Origin: Triglochin maritima
Taxonomy: Eukaryota; Streptophyta; Magnoliopsida; Alismatales; Juncaginaceae
Assembly (NCBI GenBank): GCA_963682175.1
Contig: OY821772.1
Coordinates: 48,878,925-48,942,924, forward strand
DNA length: 64,000 nucleotides
Reading direction: 5' to 3'
Shown here: positions 35,882 to 49,452 of the stretch, piece after piece
Position numbering within the stretch: the first letter of the stretch is position 1
How the letters are laid out: the number at the start of each line of letters is the position of its first letter
The notes under the pieces: model-generated
What the model saw: only the letters and a program-made list of their open reading frames with translations
Told to the model about the DNA's origin: nothing
Databases searched by the model: none
Translations under genes and position numbers: made by a program

Positions 35882-36578
35882 TTCTAGACCCGACAATGGT
35901 GTCGTATACTTTCGTGTCATGTTTCTTCATGAACACGACCCGAAAGTTTTTCGTGTCCGATAAGCGAGATACGAAAACGACCCGAATCAGTTCGTATAAA
36001 CACGAACCCAACCCGAAACAACAAGAATATTTAACGTTCCAGAATTTACTCCTAAAATAATTTATTAGAGTACAACAAATTCAAACAACAATTCTCCCTT
36101 CACAATCGGTGGGACAACACTTAAGTGGTAAGAGGAAAGATCGATTAGTTTATAAAGTAAAGGTAAAACACAATGCAGGCGATGTGGGACCAAATGTTTA
36201 GAGCACCAGAAACATTAAACTTTTTTATGAGTACATTAACACATTGCGAGTTCGAATCTTCCCAAGTTTTTTTTCGATTTTTCCAAATTTCGGCAAAAAG
36301 AAAAGTTTGGCTGGGATTCAAACCTGGATCCCAGGTGAGAGCCTTAACGTATGAACCATTGCACCAAGGGAACAAACATGTTTAAATGTCGGGTTTTAAT
36401 TACTTAGTGTAATTCGTGTATTTTTCGGGTACACGAACAAGAGACACGAACACGACACGAAATCAATTTCGTGTACTCAAAACCCCACACGAACACGACA
36501 CGAAACACGAAATCCAGAAACCCAAACACGGATTTTTCGTGTCGTGTTTTCGTGTTCCGTGTCAAATTGTCAGACCTA
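35882..36578. mobile_element. hAT-like non-autonomous element D
   Basis: The flanks are GGTAGTAG (35874-35881) and GGTAGTAA (36579-36586), seven of eight matching. Terminal sequences CTAGACCCGACAAT and, in reverse, TAGGTCTGACAAT are imperfect inverted repeats. Both subterminal regions are filled with CACGAA / ACACGACAC repeats (35935-36020 and 36415-36565). The middle carries a tRNA-like segment. Confidence 0.7.
36314..36366 (-). repeat. tRNA-like (SINE-type) promoter segment
   Basis: The minus strand has TGGTGCAATGG (A-box-like, 36356-36366) and GGTTTGAATCC (B-box-like, 36314-36324), at the spacing of a tRNA gene. It cannot fold as a full tRNA with certainty. A captured tRNA-derived segment inside hAT element D is the likely reading. 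Confidence 0.5.
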
Positions 36579-36677
36579 GGTAGTAAAAAGGGATTGAAAT
36601 TTCAAAATGATTAATATTTACGAAAAAAATGTTCTATTACAATATTTGGTGTTGCTACAAGCATAAAATGTAAAAAA

Positions 36678-36974
36678 TTAGATAAATTACAACAATATCG
36701 TTAAGAAACAACGAAATTGGATTTATGCTATCTGAAAATATTTATTTTCATTAATGCCACGGAAAAATCCAAAAACTTATTTTTATGTCATTAACTAGTT
36801 TCCAATGTCATTCTGTTAGTCATCCCTTAACTTCTCCGTTAACGGCCGTTAATTTTATTAATGGCATGAGAGCAAGTTTTTTGTATTTTTCTGTGGTATA
36901 AGTTGAAATAATTATTTTCAGATGGTATAAATCCAATTCCGTTGTTTCTTAATAGTACTGTTGCAATTCACCTA
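36678..36974. repeat. Long inverted-repeat (fold-back) MITE
   Basis: Two arms of about 110-140 bases match in inverted orientation: AAGAAACAACGAAATTGG near 36702 against its counterpart CCAATTCCGTTGTTTCTT near 36929, with GTTAACGGCCGTTAAT near the centre. No coding content and no clear duplication. Confidence 0.7.
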
Positions 36975-39302
36975 ATATATTTTTCCACCAAAGTTTAGGG
37001 TGATGAAATCGTAAAGTTGATGGAACTAAAATTATAGGACCACATAAATGTTACTATTATTATTGAAGAAGTTTCAGTATAAAATTCATATTAATGAAAG
37101 GTTTACAGGGACAATATTTGAAACAAAACGTAGAGCAAGGATTTACATGGAATAAGCCGATATTGACAAGAAAATCAAAAGGCAAAGGAATTTGCACCAA
37201 CCAACGTGGAGCGCAATTTTGCAATAAAGGCAAAATATTATATTAGATAAGGGCAATCACATATTGGTAACATACATTTAGTTAAAAAATAAGACGATTA
37301 AATTGCAAAATGACGATTGAGGTGGGGTGCAAATTATATTGGAAAAAAAAGAAAGAAACTACGGGAGGAATATCTTTCGGGAACCACAAGAACCATTCGT
37401 GTATCCCATCGTTCGAAAGTAGAAAGATTAATAAAAAAAGCGGCCATATGTAATGTGACGCATGATTTGGAATCATGTAGGGAGTATGATGAAAATATCC
37501 CGTCCCGTAAGTTTTGAATGGAAATAAAATAAAATAAATACGCGGTCTGGTTCGATTCGGTGTCGTACTCATTAAGTGCAGGTGTATCAGAATAAAAATA
37601 GGCGAGGAGGAGGAGTGGAACACGTACAGAACAGAGGAGTGGTGGACACAAAACTCCCCTTTTTCTTCTCCGGCGATTCCAACCATCGTTCTTCTTGTCG
37701 TCGCTTCGTCTGCATTGCGGACTTCTTCGGATCATAGAAACCAGTGAGGACATGTTAATTATTCCAACGTTTTCGGATTTCTTCGACTTTTGGTTTTGGA
37801 TTTCGGTTGTTTTTGTTTTAATTTTTTTTTCGGTCGTGAAATGCTTCTGATATGTTGGGTCTTCTGAGCTTCTCCGACGTGGATTCATGCTCTTTTCGGG
37901 CTTGGATAAACTAGTTTTCATCTCATTCTGAGTTGTTTTCTCTGATTTAGAATCGATTGATTTTTTTTTATATTTCCTTTTTAAGAGAGATTAATTACTT
38001 CGCATGAAGTTGAGAAAAGCTTAGAAAAGTATGTATGTTTTTTTGATGGAGCGAAGAAAAGTTTTAGGATTTTTTATATAATATAAATTGAAGGATTTTT
38101 TTAGTGTACAAATACATGAAAGTGTGGAAGCCAGAGAATTTATCTATAGTACCGTTTTTGAAGTCTTGTTTAGGTTTTTCTGCATGCCGATCACGAAAAC
38201 TCATCTTTGAAGTTCAACTCGCTCACTTTTTGATGTCTTCTCACATTATTTTAAAGCGAAGTTATAGAATACTCTACAATGGAATCATATCAACCGTCTT
38301 CAGCGCACCTGAGCAGTTAAATTTTTGAAGCGAGGGCGGATGTTAATGTGAACAAATGGACTGACCTGTGGAGAAATATAGTTATACGTGGTTAGAACTG
38401 ATTGGACGCTCACGACATAGTTCTGTCTACTATCTCCACGGTACAAATTGGTCATGTAATCTCAGCACAGTGGTCATTTATCATTCGAACAGTGTGTGAA
38501 AGCATCAAATCCTCCTTTTCCTCCAACATGTTAGAACATGCGGTTATCCAAAAAAAATGTTAGAGCATGTGCTACTTTCTACTTTTGGTCAATATCCTGA
38601 ATTATCTTCTAAAATATTTCTGTTTAATATGTGCCAAGTAAATTCAGAGAAGTTGAAGCTCCTGTCAAGCAACTTGCTATATGTTTATATATATTTAGCC
38701 CAAGGGTGATTTGAGTTGGAGATGATGTGGAAAGGACGTCTTGGGCCCATTTGACTGGAGAGTGGTTACTGTAATTAAAGACCGAAGAAAAACATATAGC
38801 TCTGGACTTATAGCTTCCATTGGGCTCATCTAGTGTTTTAGTTTTTTTCTTCGTATTTCAATCTCAATGGTTCATACACTGTCATTTAGTAAGGATCGCA
38901 TTAGCATTATATTCGTGTTAGTGGTACTATTTATAAGGAAAATAAGATGAAAATCTTCATTTTTTTAACAAATATACCACAATTCTTTCCTACAAAGTGG
39001 GCCAGACGATAAATCTTTCCTTTACTCTCTCTTCCCCTCCTTTTGAATGTCAGAACTGCAGTAATGTTCTAATTAAGAAAGACCAGGATGTTCGATGTTT
39101 AGAGATCATTCATGAATTTCAGTTTTCTTATCCAAGTTCATTAATTACATTTTTAATAATCATATCTGATTATACACGATTGATATGATTATTTAGTTGA
39201 GCCTATTATTTTGATTATAGGAAATAGCTCTGGTAAGTGATAACTTCAAGAAAATGTTCTTGCTTTCAACTCAATTCTGCTGTTTTTTCCAGCAAGCAAA
39301 GG
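36975..39302 (+). other. Upstream region and probable leader intron of the SPX-MFS gene
   Basis: A pyrimidine-rich, 5'-UTR-like stretch lies at about 37610-37740. A consensus acceptor TGTTTTTTCCAG ends at 39292, ten bases before the ATG, so the start codon probably sits in a second exon after a leader intron with a donor near 37745. I searched by eye for a miR827 target site, present in the SPX-MFS leaders of many plants, and did not see one. Confidence 0.45.
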
Positions 39303-42300
39303 ATGGTGCGGTTTGGGAAAAGGTTGAAAGCCGATCACGTTGAAGAATGGTGTCGGTAAGTTCAATTCCTTGCTAGCTTATCTAATCGAGAACATATTAT
39401 TCAACTTTAATTATTTCAACTTCTTTTCATTCCCATTCAGTAAATGATACATTCAGGGGTTTTGTTAGAGTTCTAATTAAAATCCATTCGTTCAAGGCAT
39501 ACCAAATTGATGAAGTTGATATTTAGAAGGAATAACCCATATAGATTTAATGTACATTCTAACAATAAATTTGTGCCTACAGGTACTACCTAAACTACAA
39601 GTTAATGAAAAAGAAAGTAAAGCAGTATGTACAACTAATCAAGGTTGGTGCAAAAGATCGTCACGAGGTTCTTAAAGAGTTCTCAAGAATGCTAGATGAC
39701 CAGGTATGCAAATCTAACTTGAATTCATACCCATTTTTTAGATTTATATTACTTTCTAATTTTCACAGTTATAATCTCCATAATCATACATATTACGGCA
39801 TAAATGTATTTCAGCTTAAAAATTGTATATCAAGATTTATCATTGGGATAATTCTAGACTATGCGTTGAGGACTGTGTCTTAACTCTTAAATAGTCTTAT
39901 TTCGTTTTACAACTATCAAATTGTATTATATGATGCTGGGAGCTGATAACGTTCTCCCAATGTGGACAGTTATGTGCTAATACTTCATTTTTTTCTCCTG
40001 AGTTTGTCTCTGGTTTTTCTTGTTATGTATTACTCTCTGATCATTATATTTATTTTGTTGCAGGTTGAAACGATTGTGCTCTTTATATTAGAACAACAAG
40101 GCCACCTTGCTAGCAGGATTGAAAAGTTAGGCGAGCAGCGTACTGCTCTTCTGGAGCAATATGATGTACAACAATTGGGTCAACTACAACACTCATATAG
40201 AGAAGTTGGATTGGATCTTCTGAAACTTCTCAAATTTGTGGACATGAATGCAACAGGTCTTCGCAAAATATTGAAGAAGTTCGATAAACGCTTTGGTTAC
40301 AAATTTACTGATCACTATGTAACCACTCGAGCAAACCATCCATATTCTCAGCTACAGCAAGTTTTTAAGCATGTGGTAATCTATTCAATGTCTAAACTAG
40401 TGTCGTTTATATGTTCTGATGACGGAGTGAATGCATTATATATTAGTTTGTTTATGTTCTACTTTTAAATTTTATTGTTAAGTTAAAAAGTCCTCACAGG
40501 ATAACCCACGCTATTACTTACTATGTAATGAATGTTTCAGGGTATTGGTGCAGTTGTAGGAGCTTTATCTCGCAATTTAGCAGAACTTCAAAGCAGCCAA
40601 GGAGACTATTTGTCAATCTATGATCATCCATCTGTCGTTTGGAAGGTAGTAACGGTTGTTATACTCCTTCATAGAACTTTTCCATACTCACAATTTTATA
40701 TGCTTATCAAGTTACACACTCATGTGATGCAGGATCCTATTATTGAGTCAATAGAAGCAGCTATGGACAAAGTGACCCACACTACAAACTTGATACAATA
40801 TTTAGGACAACATGCTCTTATTGTGCAAGAAGATATAGCTCCAGAGGACGATATCATAGATGACCAAAAATACCATCTTGTATCTCTTCTCTTGAATTTG
40901 GCAAACACTTTCCTATACATGGTTAACACATATATTATCGTTCCAACAGCAGATGATTATGCTCTGAGTCTTGGAGCAGCAGCAACAGTTTGTGGTATTA
41001 TCATCGGGTCAATGGCTGTTGCTCAAGTCATTTCCTCAGTGTACTTCAGTGCTTGGTCTAACAAATCATACTTCCAGCCTCTTGTTTTCAGCAGCATTAT
41101 GCTTTTCTTGGGCAACATCCTCTATGCGTTAGCATATGATTTCAATTCCATCATAATTCTCCTAGTTGGTCGTCTTCTATGCGGGTATTTCCTTAATGGT
41201 TACTTCCTAAGCAACGTTTAGAGTCAACATTGTGAATTTTATGAATTTTATTAATCAAAAGGTCATTCTATTTTAAAGGGGTCATGGTTATCTTAATTTT
41301 TGGATGCCATTATCAACTGATATTCCAATTGCGTCATAATTCTTAGATTTTGAAGCATAATTTTGGGTATTGAACAGCTTGGGTTCTGCAAGAGCGGTGA
41401 ATCGGCGTTACATCAGTGACTGTGTACCTCGAAAACAACGGATGCAGGCTTCTGCAGGTTTTGTTAGTGCAAGTGCTCTTGGAATGGCCTGTGGTCCTGC
41501 CTTAGCTGGTTTGTTGCAGATGAATTTCAAACTTTACAAAATCTCAGTTAATGCAAACACACTACCTGGATGGGTTATGGCTTTCGCATGGCTTGTTTAT
41601 TTATGTTGTGTCTCGTTTTTATTCAAAGAGCCAGCTCGGGAGACCGATACAGCCCCTCATCACCAAGGAGAAACTGGTAAATTTATATCATATTGACATT
41701 AGTCTATGTGGAATTTTACATCCCACGAGTTCAAAAATTATTCTAGTACTATTAGATGCTTCTTTTTGTGTGCATATTGGTAGTTAGTTTTACTGTTGAG
41801 CTATAATTGGAAGAAGGGTAACACGTGAGAATGTATTTGTAAAATATCGCCTGTGTTATGAAAATCTACTTTGTTTGACCTCCTTCCATTTTATTCTTTG
41901 ATGTTATCATCACTTCTGAAGTGTTTTTACCAAAATTTACAAAGCCCAATTTCTTCTGGTGTTCCCACTGCAAAATAATATCAAATATTAGCTCAAGAAA
42001 AACTATTTATTCACCATATTGACTAGTAGGTGTTATGATTCCTAGATTGGAATTGGTTATGTTACATGTGTAACTCTAAGACACTACTTACAAGGTATAA
42101 TATACTAAACCGACCGACAGAGTTGCCAATGAAGTTCTTTTGTACTGCTGCTATCTCAGGAAATGACAAAAACAATGATGCAGGGACAGAAATTATCAAA
42201 ATGTTTAAAAAGATTCGATCACAGTGGATTTAACAAGAAAAGAAACGTAGACTGGTCACTGAAAAATCTTATTCAGCTTCAACTTTTTTCCCCTCCATGT

Positions 42301-44407
42301 TTTTAGATTTTTCTTATCATAATTTCTAATCGACAATGTCTGAATATGAAATTTAACCTATGATTCCTACCGAACCATTTTCATTTGCAGAAACCAATAA
42401 CTTGGAAAATGCCACCATAGAAAATGGTCTTGCTCAGCCTCTTCTCCTGAACACTGATGATGTCAAGCAAGAAGACAAATATGAGGACCAAGATTGTGAT
42501 GAAAGTGAAGAATCTGCCGAAGATTCACGCAAACCTGCTAATTCGATCGCATCTGCTTACAGGTTGTTGACACCTTCGGTCAAGGTAAAAGGTTTTAGAT
42601 CTCAACTGCAAGCTAGCTTAGTTCCATATTCATCTGTCTGTCGCTGTTCTTTGACATTTTCGATTCAGAGATCAAGAATTATCATAAACCCATGTTTCAC
42701 GTTTATTTGTTTGTTTGTCGTAGTAGTTACAAAGCGGACATAAGGCCGTGAATAACTTGGGATTTGACAGAGAAATTGGCACAGAATGGATGTTAGGCTT
42801 GCCAAGTAGATGTAATTTAAACCATTGATTCGGACTAGTTTTTCTTATCTAGTCCTAGTTGGAGATTGCAAAATACATATCACTAGTGATGCTGCATGCA
42901 CAATAATGTTTCAGTTATGGTAAAAGATATCCATCCGTGCATAACAATGGTATTAGTCTTAATCTTGGCCAGACCAACCAGCAAGGATGTCATTAGATGA
43001 CTCTTGACTTGGTGTGCAGCTCTTTAAAAGTTCATGCCTTTTTTAAACTAAAGAGGTTATAGAGGAGGTAATGCTGCAAGATTTGAGATTTTTAAGTTAT
43101 TGATAGTCAGATAAAATGGCATTTGATAGGTAATTCAGTAATTAGATTATAGGTCAAAACTCTTCACAAAATTCCTTTCTGCCATTTTCAGGTTCAGCTA
43201 TTGATATATTTCATGCTCAAGTTTGCAATGGAGATATTACTGTCGGAATCAAGTGTCATCACTACATTCTACTTCAATTGGTCTACAAGCACTGTTGCTG
43301 TATTTCTTGCATTGCTTGGACTAACAGTTCTTCCAGTAAACATTATTGTGGGAAGCTGTCTTAGCAACATGTTTGAGGAGAGGTATTACTGCAATCGCTG
43401 TTTTGCTCATCCCATACATTAGGATATTAGATAACCTAAGCCTATAATCGCTCGATTAAAAAAACTAACCTGTTCCTATATTCTTCTGGACATTTTTGCA
43501 CCTACAATTCTCCAACAAGACCTATATGCTGTTTGTCATGAAAGTCTACTACAAATTTAAGAGCAGCCATTATATAAAATTTCTCTTGATTTCCTGTTAT
43601 GCATATAACTCCCCGGCTCTATTTTTTTAATATTACACGACCTTTTGAAATGCACTACCTGTTCGGGCGTGTTTCTCTCTTCCACAGTACTCTTCGAGTA
43701 GTGTTCTTATATCCACTAGAAATGTGTATTAAGGAACCATATCAGATTCTAAAATTCATGACCATAAAAGCCATTTTGTTTCTTCTCTCGTGAAATTTAT
43801 ATGAATCAAAATGTCATTTTCTGTACTGAAGGCATCTTTAGCAATTTTTACCTTACATGGGTGGTTTACATTACGCAGGCAAATCCTACTAGCATCTGAG
43901 ATTGTGCTACTGGTAGGGATTATGACAAGCTTTCACGTAACTAGTTCGTATGCAATGGCACAATATGTCGTTTCGGCCTTGATTACTTTCGTTGGTGCTG
44001 AAGTCCTTGAGGGTGAGTCTGTTTCACATTTCTTATGCATTATACGTTTCCTTCCACTGTAAATAACATGGTATACTCCCAATCTTTTATCGGTTTCTCA
44101 CTAGAGACTGACCTTATCAAAAGTGTTATATTCATGTCAATCTAACATCCTTTGCTTATGATCAATAGGCGTAAACCTATCACTCCTCTCTCGAGTTATG
44201 TCATCTCGACTTGCTCGTGGGACCTTCAATGGCGGTCTCTTGTCCACAGAAGCTGGAACCATTGCTCGAGTGTTGGCCGACGTTACCATAACGCTGACCG
44301 GTTATCTAGGTGTAAACAGGCTTTTGAACATCACCTTGATCCCATCACTTTCAATATGCGTGATATCTATTCTAGCAACTTTCTTCACCTATAACTCGCT
44401 TTATTAG
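39303..44407 (+). CDS. SPX-MFS vacuolar phosphate transporter
   Basis: Ten coding exons: 39303-39355, 39583-39703, 40064-40375, 40541-40645, 40733-41184, 41378-41676, 42391-42584, 43192-43382, 43879-44012, 44169-44407. All junctions are GT-AG and phases agree, giving 699 codons, the usual length of plant SPX-MFS (PHT5/VPT) proteins. Residues 1 to about 165 are an SPX domain starting MVRFGKRL, with the inositol-pyrophosphate-binding lysine helix [16 protein letters not shown] (about 124-139). The rest is a major-facilitator domain with LVGRLLCG then [12 protein letters not shown] across the exon 5/6 junction, a long acidic cytoplasmic loop in exon 7, and a membrane-rich C-terminus. By family knowledge it moves inorganic phosphate across the tonoplast and senses phosphate status through SPX. 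No break seen. Confidence 0.95.
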
Positions 44408-46328
44408 CATAATGCCTTCCGACCGAGCATCTAATAATAGCTTACATCTCTGAGTTGTATATGCAATTAGACGCCATACCCTGTCCTTGTATCCACTTTA
44501 TATCAGACAGATTAATATATGAGATTAATATATGTCTACTTGTTGATGTCAAATTCATTCTTTCCTTCACACCAACATATATTTGTTGCATCTGATTGCA
44601 TTCTCATGAAGCTTAATGACAGAGGATTGTGTTGTAATTTATCAGAGGTCATTTCAGAACTCATATCATTCTACCGCGCAAAATATAACTGAAGTAAGTA
44701 GAACGTGAAGCAAAAAGGTATGCAAATGGACTTAATTTCTCTGAACTTTGAGAGATACTGAGTTGGAACGAAGGAAGAGAGGGGGAGGAAGTGTTTGTTT
44801 TATTGCCTCCCTTAATGATGACTAATCACAACTTTTATATATGGGTTAATTGGTTACGTTGCTTAAAACCTAACCAGGTTCCTTACAGTCCTATAAATAT
44901 TAAAACAAATGATATTAAAACCTAACCATTGTTTCGTTTGCAATAATAAATGAAGGGTTCTAACTTCTTATCACGACAAAAGTATGGCTCATTAAATTCT
45001 AGTTTTCAACAACTGATGGGCAAAGAAAATATTTTACCAGCGTGAACGAACAGAAGATTACTCCACGAATGCCTACATTTAATGAGATGGTGGGAACTGG
45101 GAAAGATGGTTGACACTGCACACTAGTTTGGGAATCTAAGGTCTGTTTGGATGATCAAAAACTAGTCAGTTTTTAGTTTGTGTGATTTGACATAAAGTGG
45201 AAAATCAATTTTTTATTCTTAAAATTGATTTTTCGTTTTATGTCAAATCACAGGAGACAAGTTAAAAACTATCATGATATTTTTTACATCCAAACAAAAC
45301 ATAATTATAGTTGGTTTGTTCTTCCCACGTATAATCTCGATAATAATCCATTCTGCAATAAGTTATTCTTTTTAAAAAAAAATCTTAATATTGGATGTCC
45401 ATTCTGAACCCCCTTCTCAGTCTTCGTTGAGGGCTACACCTACTTACGTGGAGACGGGAGAGGTTAAAAATTTGTGAGTCTTGTGAATTGTGAAGGGCCT
45501 ACTATAATTTAATAATCTTCAGATCCAATTTGGTTGGTATATATATATTAAACAAAATCGGATCATTAATAAAAAATTAAAACCAAATGGGCCTAAATGA
45601 GCCGAGCTCAATCCCCTAAATTAATACCATTATATACACCTCAAACATTTATTACGAACATACCTGGGCTGGCACATTACTTTTGATGGGATGGTAATAG
45701 CTTTATCAAAACAAAAAAAATGTAGGATGGTAATCGCCGGTGTACACAAGGAAGATACCATAGAACCGATTTTTGTATCGACATCACGTCTAATTGATCA
45801 TTCTTTTATGATTTCAACGTATTCTATTTGAACTCAAAATGACTCCTCACATAATCAAAATGAAACATACCAACCCACAAGGCTATAATATTCATAAAAT
45901 TTTAGAAATAAAATCAAGTTGTGCCCATTCGAGTGGGCCCACTTAATTCTTAGCTGAAATAAGTTTGGTGCATGCAATCCCTATGCCTCCATAATAAAAC
46001 TAGAAACGAATATAGTAGAGAAGTCTAGACGTATGAGACCATTTGTTTGGTGTTGGAGAGAGTTAAGGAGCTACAAATCTTTAAATGTGGTTGGTAATAT
46101 CGGTAGGAGTTCTTTGCACCCCCAATGTTGGTGCATTCATGAGATTTTGCCTTGCGCGTAGAGGACCTAGAGGTTAGAGCTAACAAGTCTATAAAAAGCA
46201 TGCCAAGTAATTGGTCTATGAAGTGTTGGAGTACACGAAGAAGGAAAAATAGAATAGTAGGTTAATTAAAGTTTTCAATATTGTGCTCTTTAATTTGTTT
46301 GCTGTGAGTCTCTTATTGACAAGACTAG
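44408..46328. other. Intergenic: SPX-MFS 3' flank and GMC gene promoter
   Basis: Contains the SPX-MFS 3' UTR, a small MITE (45140-45301) and the upstream region of the next gene. No other gene recognised. Confidence 0.5.
45140..45301. mobile_element. Small hairpin MITE, Tourist-like
   Basis: About 160 bp folding back almost completely: TGATTTGACATAAA near 45182 against TTTATGTCAAATCA near 45237, and AAAATCAATTTT against AAAATTGATTTT. Termini are GGTCTGTTTGGATG and its degenerate reverse complement. TAA flanks both ends, fitting a PIF/Harbinger duplication. Confidence 0.75.
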
Positions 46329-49300
46329 ATGAGTGGGGATTGGAGGCTGGGTATGGCGGCTTTGGTAGTTGGAATTCTTTGCTTAGCTGGTTGCGGCAAC
46401 TCAGAGAAAGGTGCTGTTCAGTAGCAATTGTTATTTATTAGGAATATATTAGATTGCATTAATTAGGTATACTCTAACATGTCAAAATTGCTTTAATAGT
46501 AATTACATGTCAAAATGATATCAGGCATTTGAAAGAAGAAAAAACATCCTATATATCTATTCTTCTTCGATCTTCTTCTTTTGACAAGGTAAAAAAACAT
46601 CCTATGTTTGTGGATGAGTGTAACTTAAAAGGTTTTCAACTAAGAATCAATTATTCACGCGCTCTTATATATCTTCCAAACATGAAATATATTCATGCGT
46701 AGATTTGATTTGAAATCTTAAAATATAATTGGTTGTGAGTGAGTCACAATAAACTACGTACTTAATCTTAAAACCAGATTTCTCAAATTATGAACTTCTA
46801 CCCAAAACTCAATATATATCATGCTCTAAAGACACGAAATCAAACAAAAAAAAAATGGTACCATTATTTTGAGGAGAATTATACGACAATTACAGCTATA
46901 TAACAAATATATATTGTTGGCTAATTTTTTTTTTCCATGCACGCATACACAACAGCTCCCAACTACAGCTTCCTCCACGACGCCACCACAGCGCCCTCAA
47001 TCTCCTTCTATGACTACATAATAATCGGTGGCGGCACGGCCGGCTGCCCACTAGCCGCCACTCTCTCCGAGACCTCCTCGGTGCTAGTCCTCGAGCGCGG
47101 CGGGTCCCCCTACGGCAACCCCAACATCACCAACCTCGCCTCCTTCGACGCCACCTTGGCCGATACCTCCCCCACCTCCGCCTCCCAGCGCTTCGTCTCC
47201 ACAGACGGCGTCATCAACGCCCGCGCCCGCGTCCTCGGCGGCGGCACCTGCCTCAACGCCGGGTTCTATACTCACGCCTCCCCCGATTTCATCAACAAGT
47301 CCAGGTGGGACCCTGACTTGGTTTCCCAGGCGTACCGGTGGGTCGAGCGGTTGGTGGCGCACGAGCCGCCGATGCTGGCGTGGCAGTCGGCGTTCCGGGA
47401 TGGACTCATTGAGGCCGGAGTGACGCCTTTTAATGGATTCACGTTTGAGCATATTTATGGGACTAAGGTTGGGGGGACTATTTTTGATAGGAGAGGGAGG
47501 CGTCACACGGCGGCCGACTTACTGGAGTATGCCCGCCCGGAGGGCATCAACGTCATGTTACGTGCCACCGTACATCGTATACTATTCCGTATCAAAGGTA
47601 CAAAAAATTTGATTAGTCCACCACTTCTTTTCTTTGAATGCGTAGACAATTTTGTGTGTGTGTGTGATAAATTTGGTATAAGTATATATATGATGATGAT
47701 GATGTCTACTGTCTCACAACATCATCGATTGTGTAGCAAATTCAAAACCAATCGCACGTGGTGTGGTTTTCCGAGATGCCCAAGGGAGAAAGCACAGAGC
47801 CTACTTGAATAAGGGGGCCAACAACGAGATTATTCTCGCGGCCGGAGCAATCGGAAGTCCGCAAATTCTAATGCTAAGTGGCGTAGGACCGGCCGAGGAA
47901 CTATGGTCCAAGGGAATCACGGTGGTGGTGGACCAGCAAATGGTGGGACAAGGCATGTCGGACAACCCCATGAACGCGATTTTCGTGCCATCGCCTGCTC
48001 CAGTGGAGACGTCCCTTATTGAAGTGGTGGGCATCACTCATGTCGGTAGTTTCATTGAAGGCGCCAGTGGTCCCAACTTGACTGGCAGACCGGACCGGAG
48101 AGACTTCGGCATGTTCTCCCCTCAAGTAATATATATTACTCATCAACATTTTCTTCTTCTTCTTCTTATTATTATTATTATTAGCGAATGATATGGATAT
48201 TGATAATTCCATCAATACCTCAAAATGATTCATTGTGTCACTAGTACCATCCAATTTTCTAATTTTACTGACCGTGGTGCTAACCTAAAGTAGATTCAAT
48301 TTTCTACGAAATTGACTTTAAATGCTAATTTCCCACTTCACCATCATATAGTAGTGCAAATGGCTTGATTTTGAATAATATTATGATATTTAACACACAA
48401 AAACAAATTCATGATTATTGGTGATGGAATTGAAAATGTACCTCAATTTGACTTACAATACCCAAGATAATGAAGAGTAATTGAAATATATTGGTGATAT
48501 GTTGAATTATTAACATATTGTCGTATCAATATCTTCTAATATCAAATAAAATTCATTCGCAAGCATTATTATCACAACAAATTAATTCGATGCATGGACA
48601 TGAACGTAGACGGGACAACTCTCCACAGTCCCACCGAAGCAGAGAACCCCAGAAGCCATCGCTCGTGCCGTGGAAGCCATGAACCGCCTCCCGGCGTCCT
48701 CCTTCAACGGCGGCTTCGTCCTGGAGAAGATCGTGGGCCCGCTCTCCACTGGCAACCTCAGTCTCGACACCCTCAACCCCGACGACAACCCGGCAGTGAC
48801 CTTCAACTACTTCAGCGACTCGAGGGACCTCCGGATGTGCGTGAGCGGGCTTGAGACGATCGAGAGGGTCATTGAGTCCCCATCTTTCTTGCCGTTCCGG
48901 TACCCGTCGTTGTCCCTCCGGGACATGGTGAACATGACTTCCAATTATCCGGTGAACCTCCGGGCGAGGCATGATAATGACTCTAGCTCGCTCGAGCAGT
49001 TCTGCCGGGACACCGTCATGACCATCTGGCACTACCACGGCGGTTGCCACGTGGGAAGGGTTGTCGATGCCAAGTACAGGGTTATCGGCGTCCAAGGTCT
49101 TAGGGTTATCGACGGATCAACGTTTCACTCCTCGCCTGGGACTAACCCTCAAGCCACCGTCATGATGCTTGGAAGGTCAGCACTCAAATTTTCTGGTTAT
49201 GGTTCGTACGTAGTTAAATTAATCGGTAGATTCTTGATTTTGAAATAATAATTTAATTTTTTTTACGAAGTTCACGTTTGATCGACTCTTATATACATTT

Positions 49301-49452
49301 ATTCCGCTCTCATGTTCATTAATTTCTTGCTTTAAGTTAGTTTAGCTAATTCTTTGGGTTAATTTGGGGTGTTTTGTATCAGGTACATGGGGGTCAAAAT
49401 AAAGGAGCAGAGGTTTGGAATGACAAGTAAGATGGAGGAAAAGAAGGATTGA
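46329..49452 (+). CDS. HOTHEAD-like GMC oxidoreductase
   Basis: Five exons: 46329-46410, 46956-47597, 47737-48125, 48610-49175, 49383-49452, all GT-AG and phase-consistent, giving 582 codons. Exon 1 encodes a signal peptide (LGMAALVVGILCLAGC). The FAD dinucleotide-binding motif IIIGGGTAGCPLAATLS is at about residues 49-65. GMC signature 1 (GGGTCLNAGFYTHAS), signature 2 (GAIGSPQILMLSGVG) and the C-terminal WHYHGGCHVG (His near 512-514) with GTNPQ (Asn near 550) supply the active site. HOTHEAD is needed for cuticle formation and is proposed to oxidise omega-hydroxy fatty acids; related family members are mandelonitrile lyases, so the substrate here is inferred only. Exons 2 and 4 are GC-rich against AT-rich introns. 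It appears intact. Confidence 0.93.

Noticed and set aside
37610..39302. miR827 target site in the SPX-MFS leader
   Set aside because: Looked for by eye in the upstream region and not found; the transcript leader itself is not defined.
46329..47812. GMC gene starting at the ATG at 46937
   Set aside because: That ATG lies in the intron just before the acceptor at 46955; exon 1 at 46329-46410 gives a signal peptide and joins in phase.
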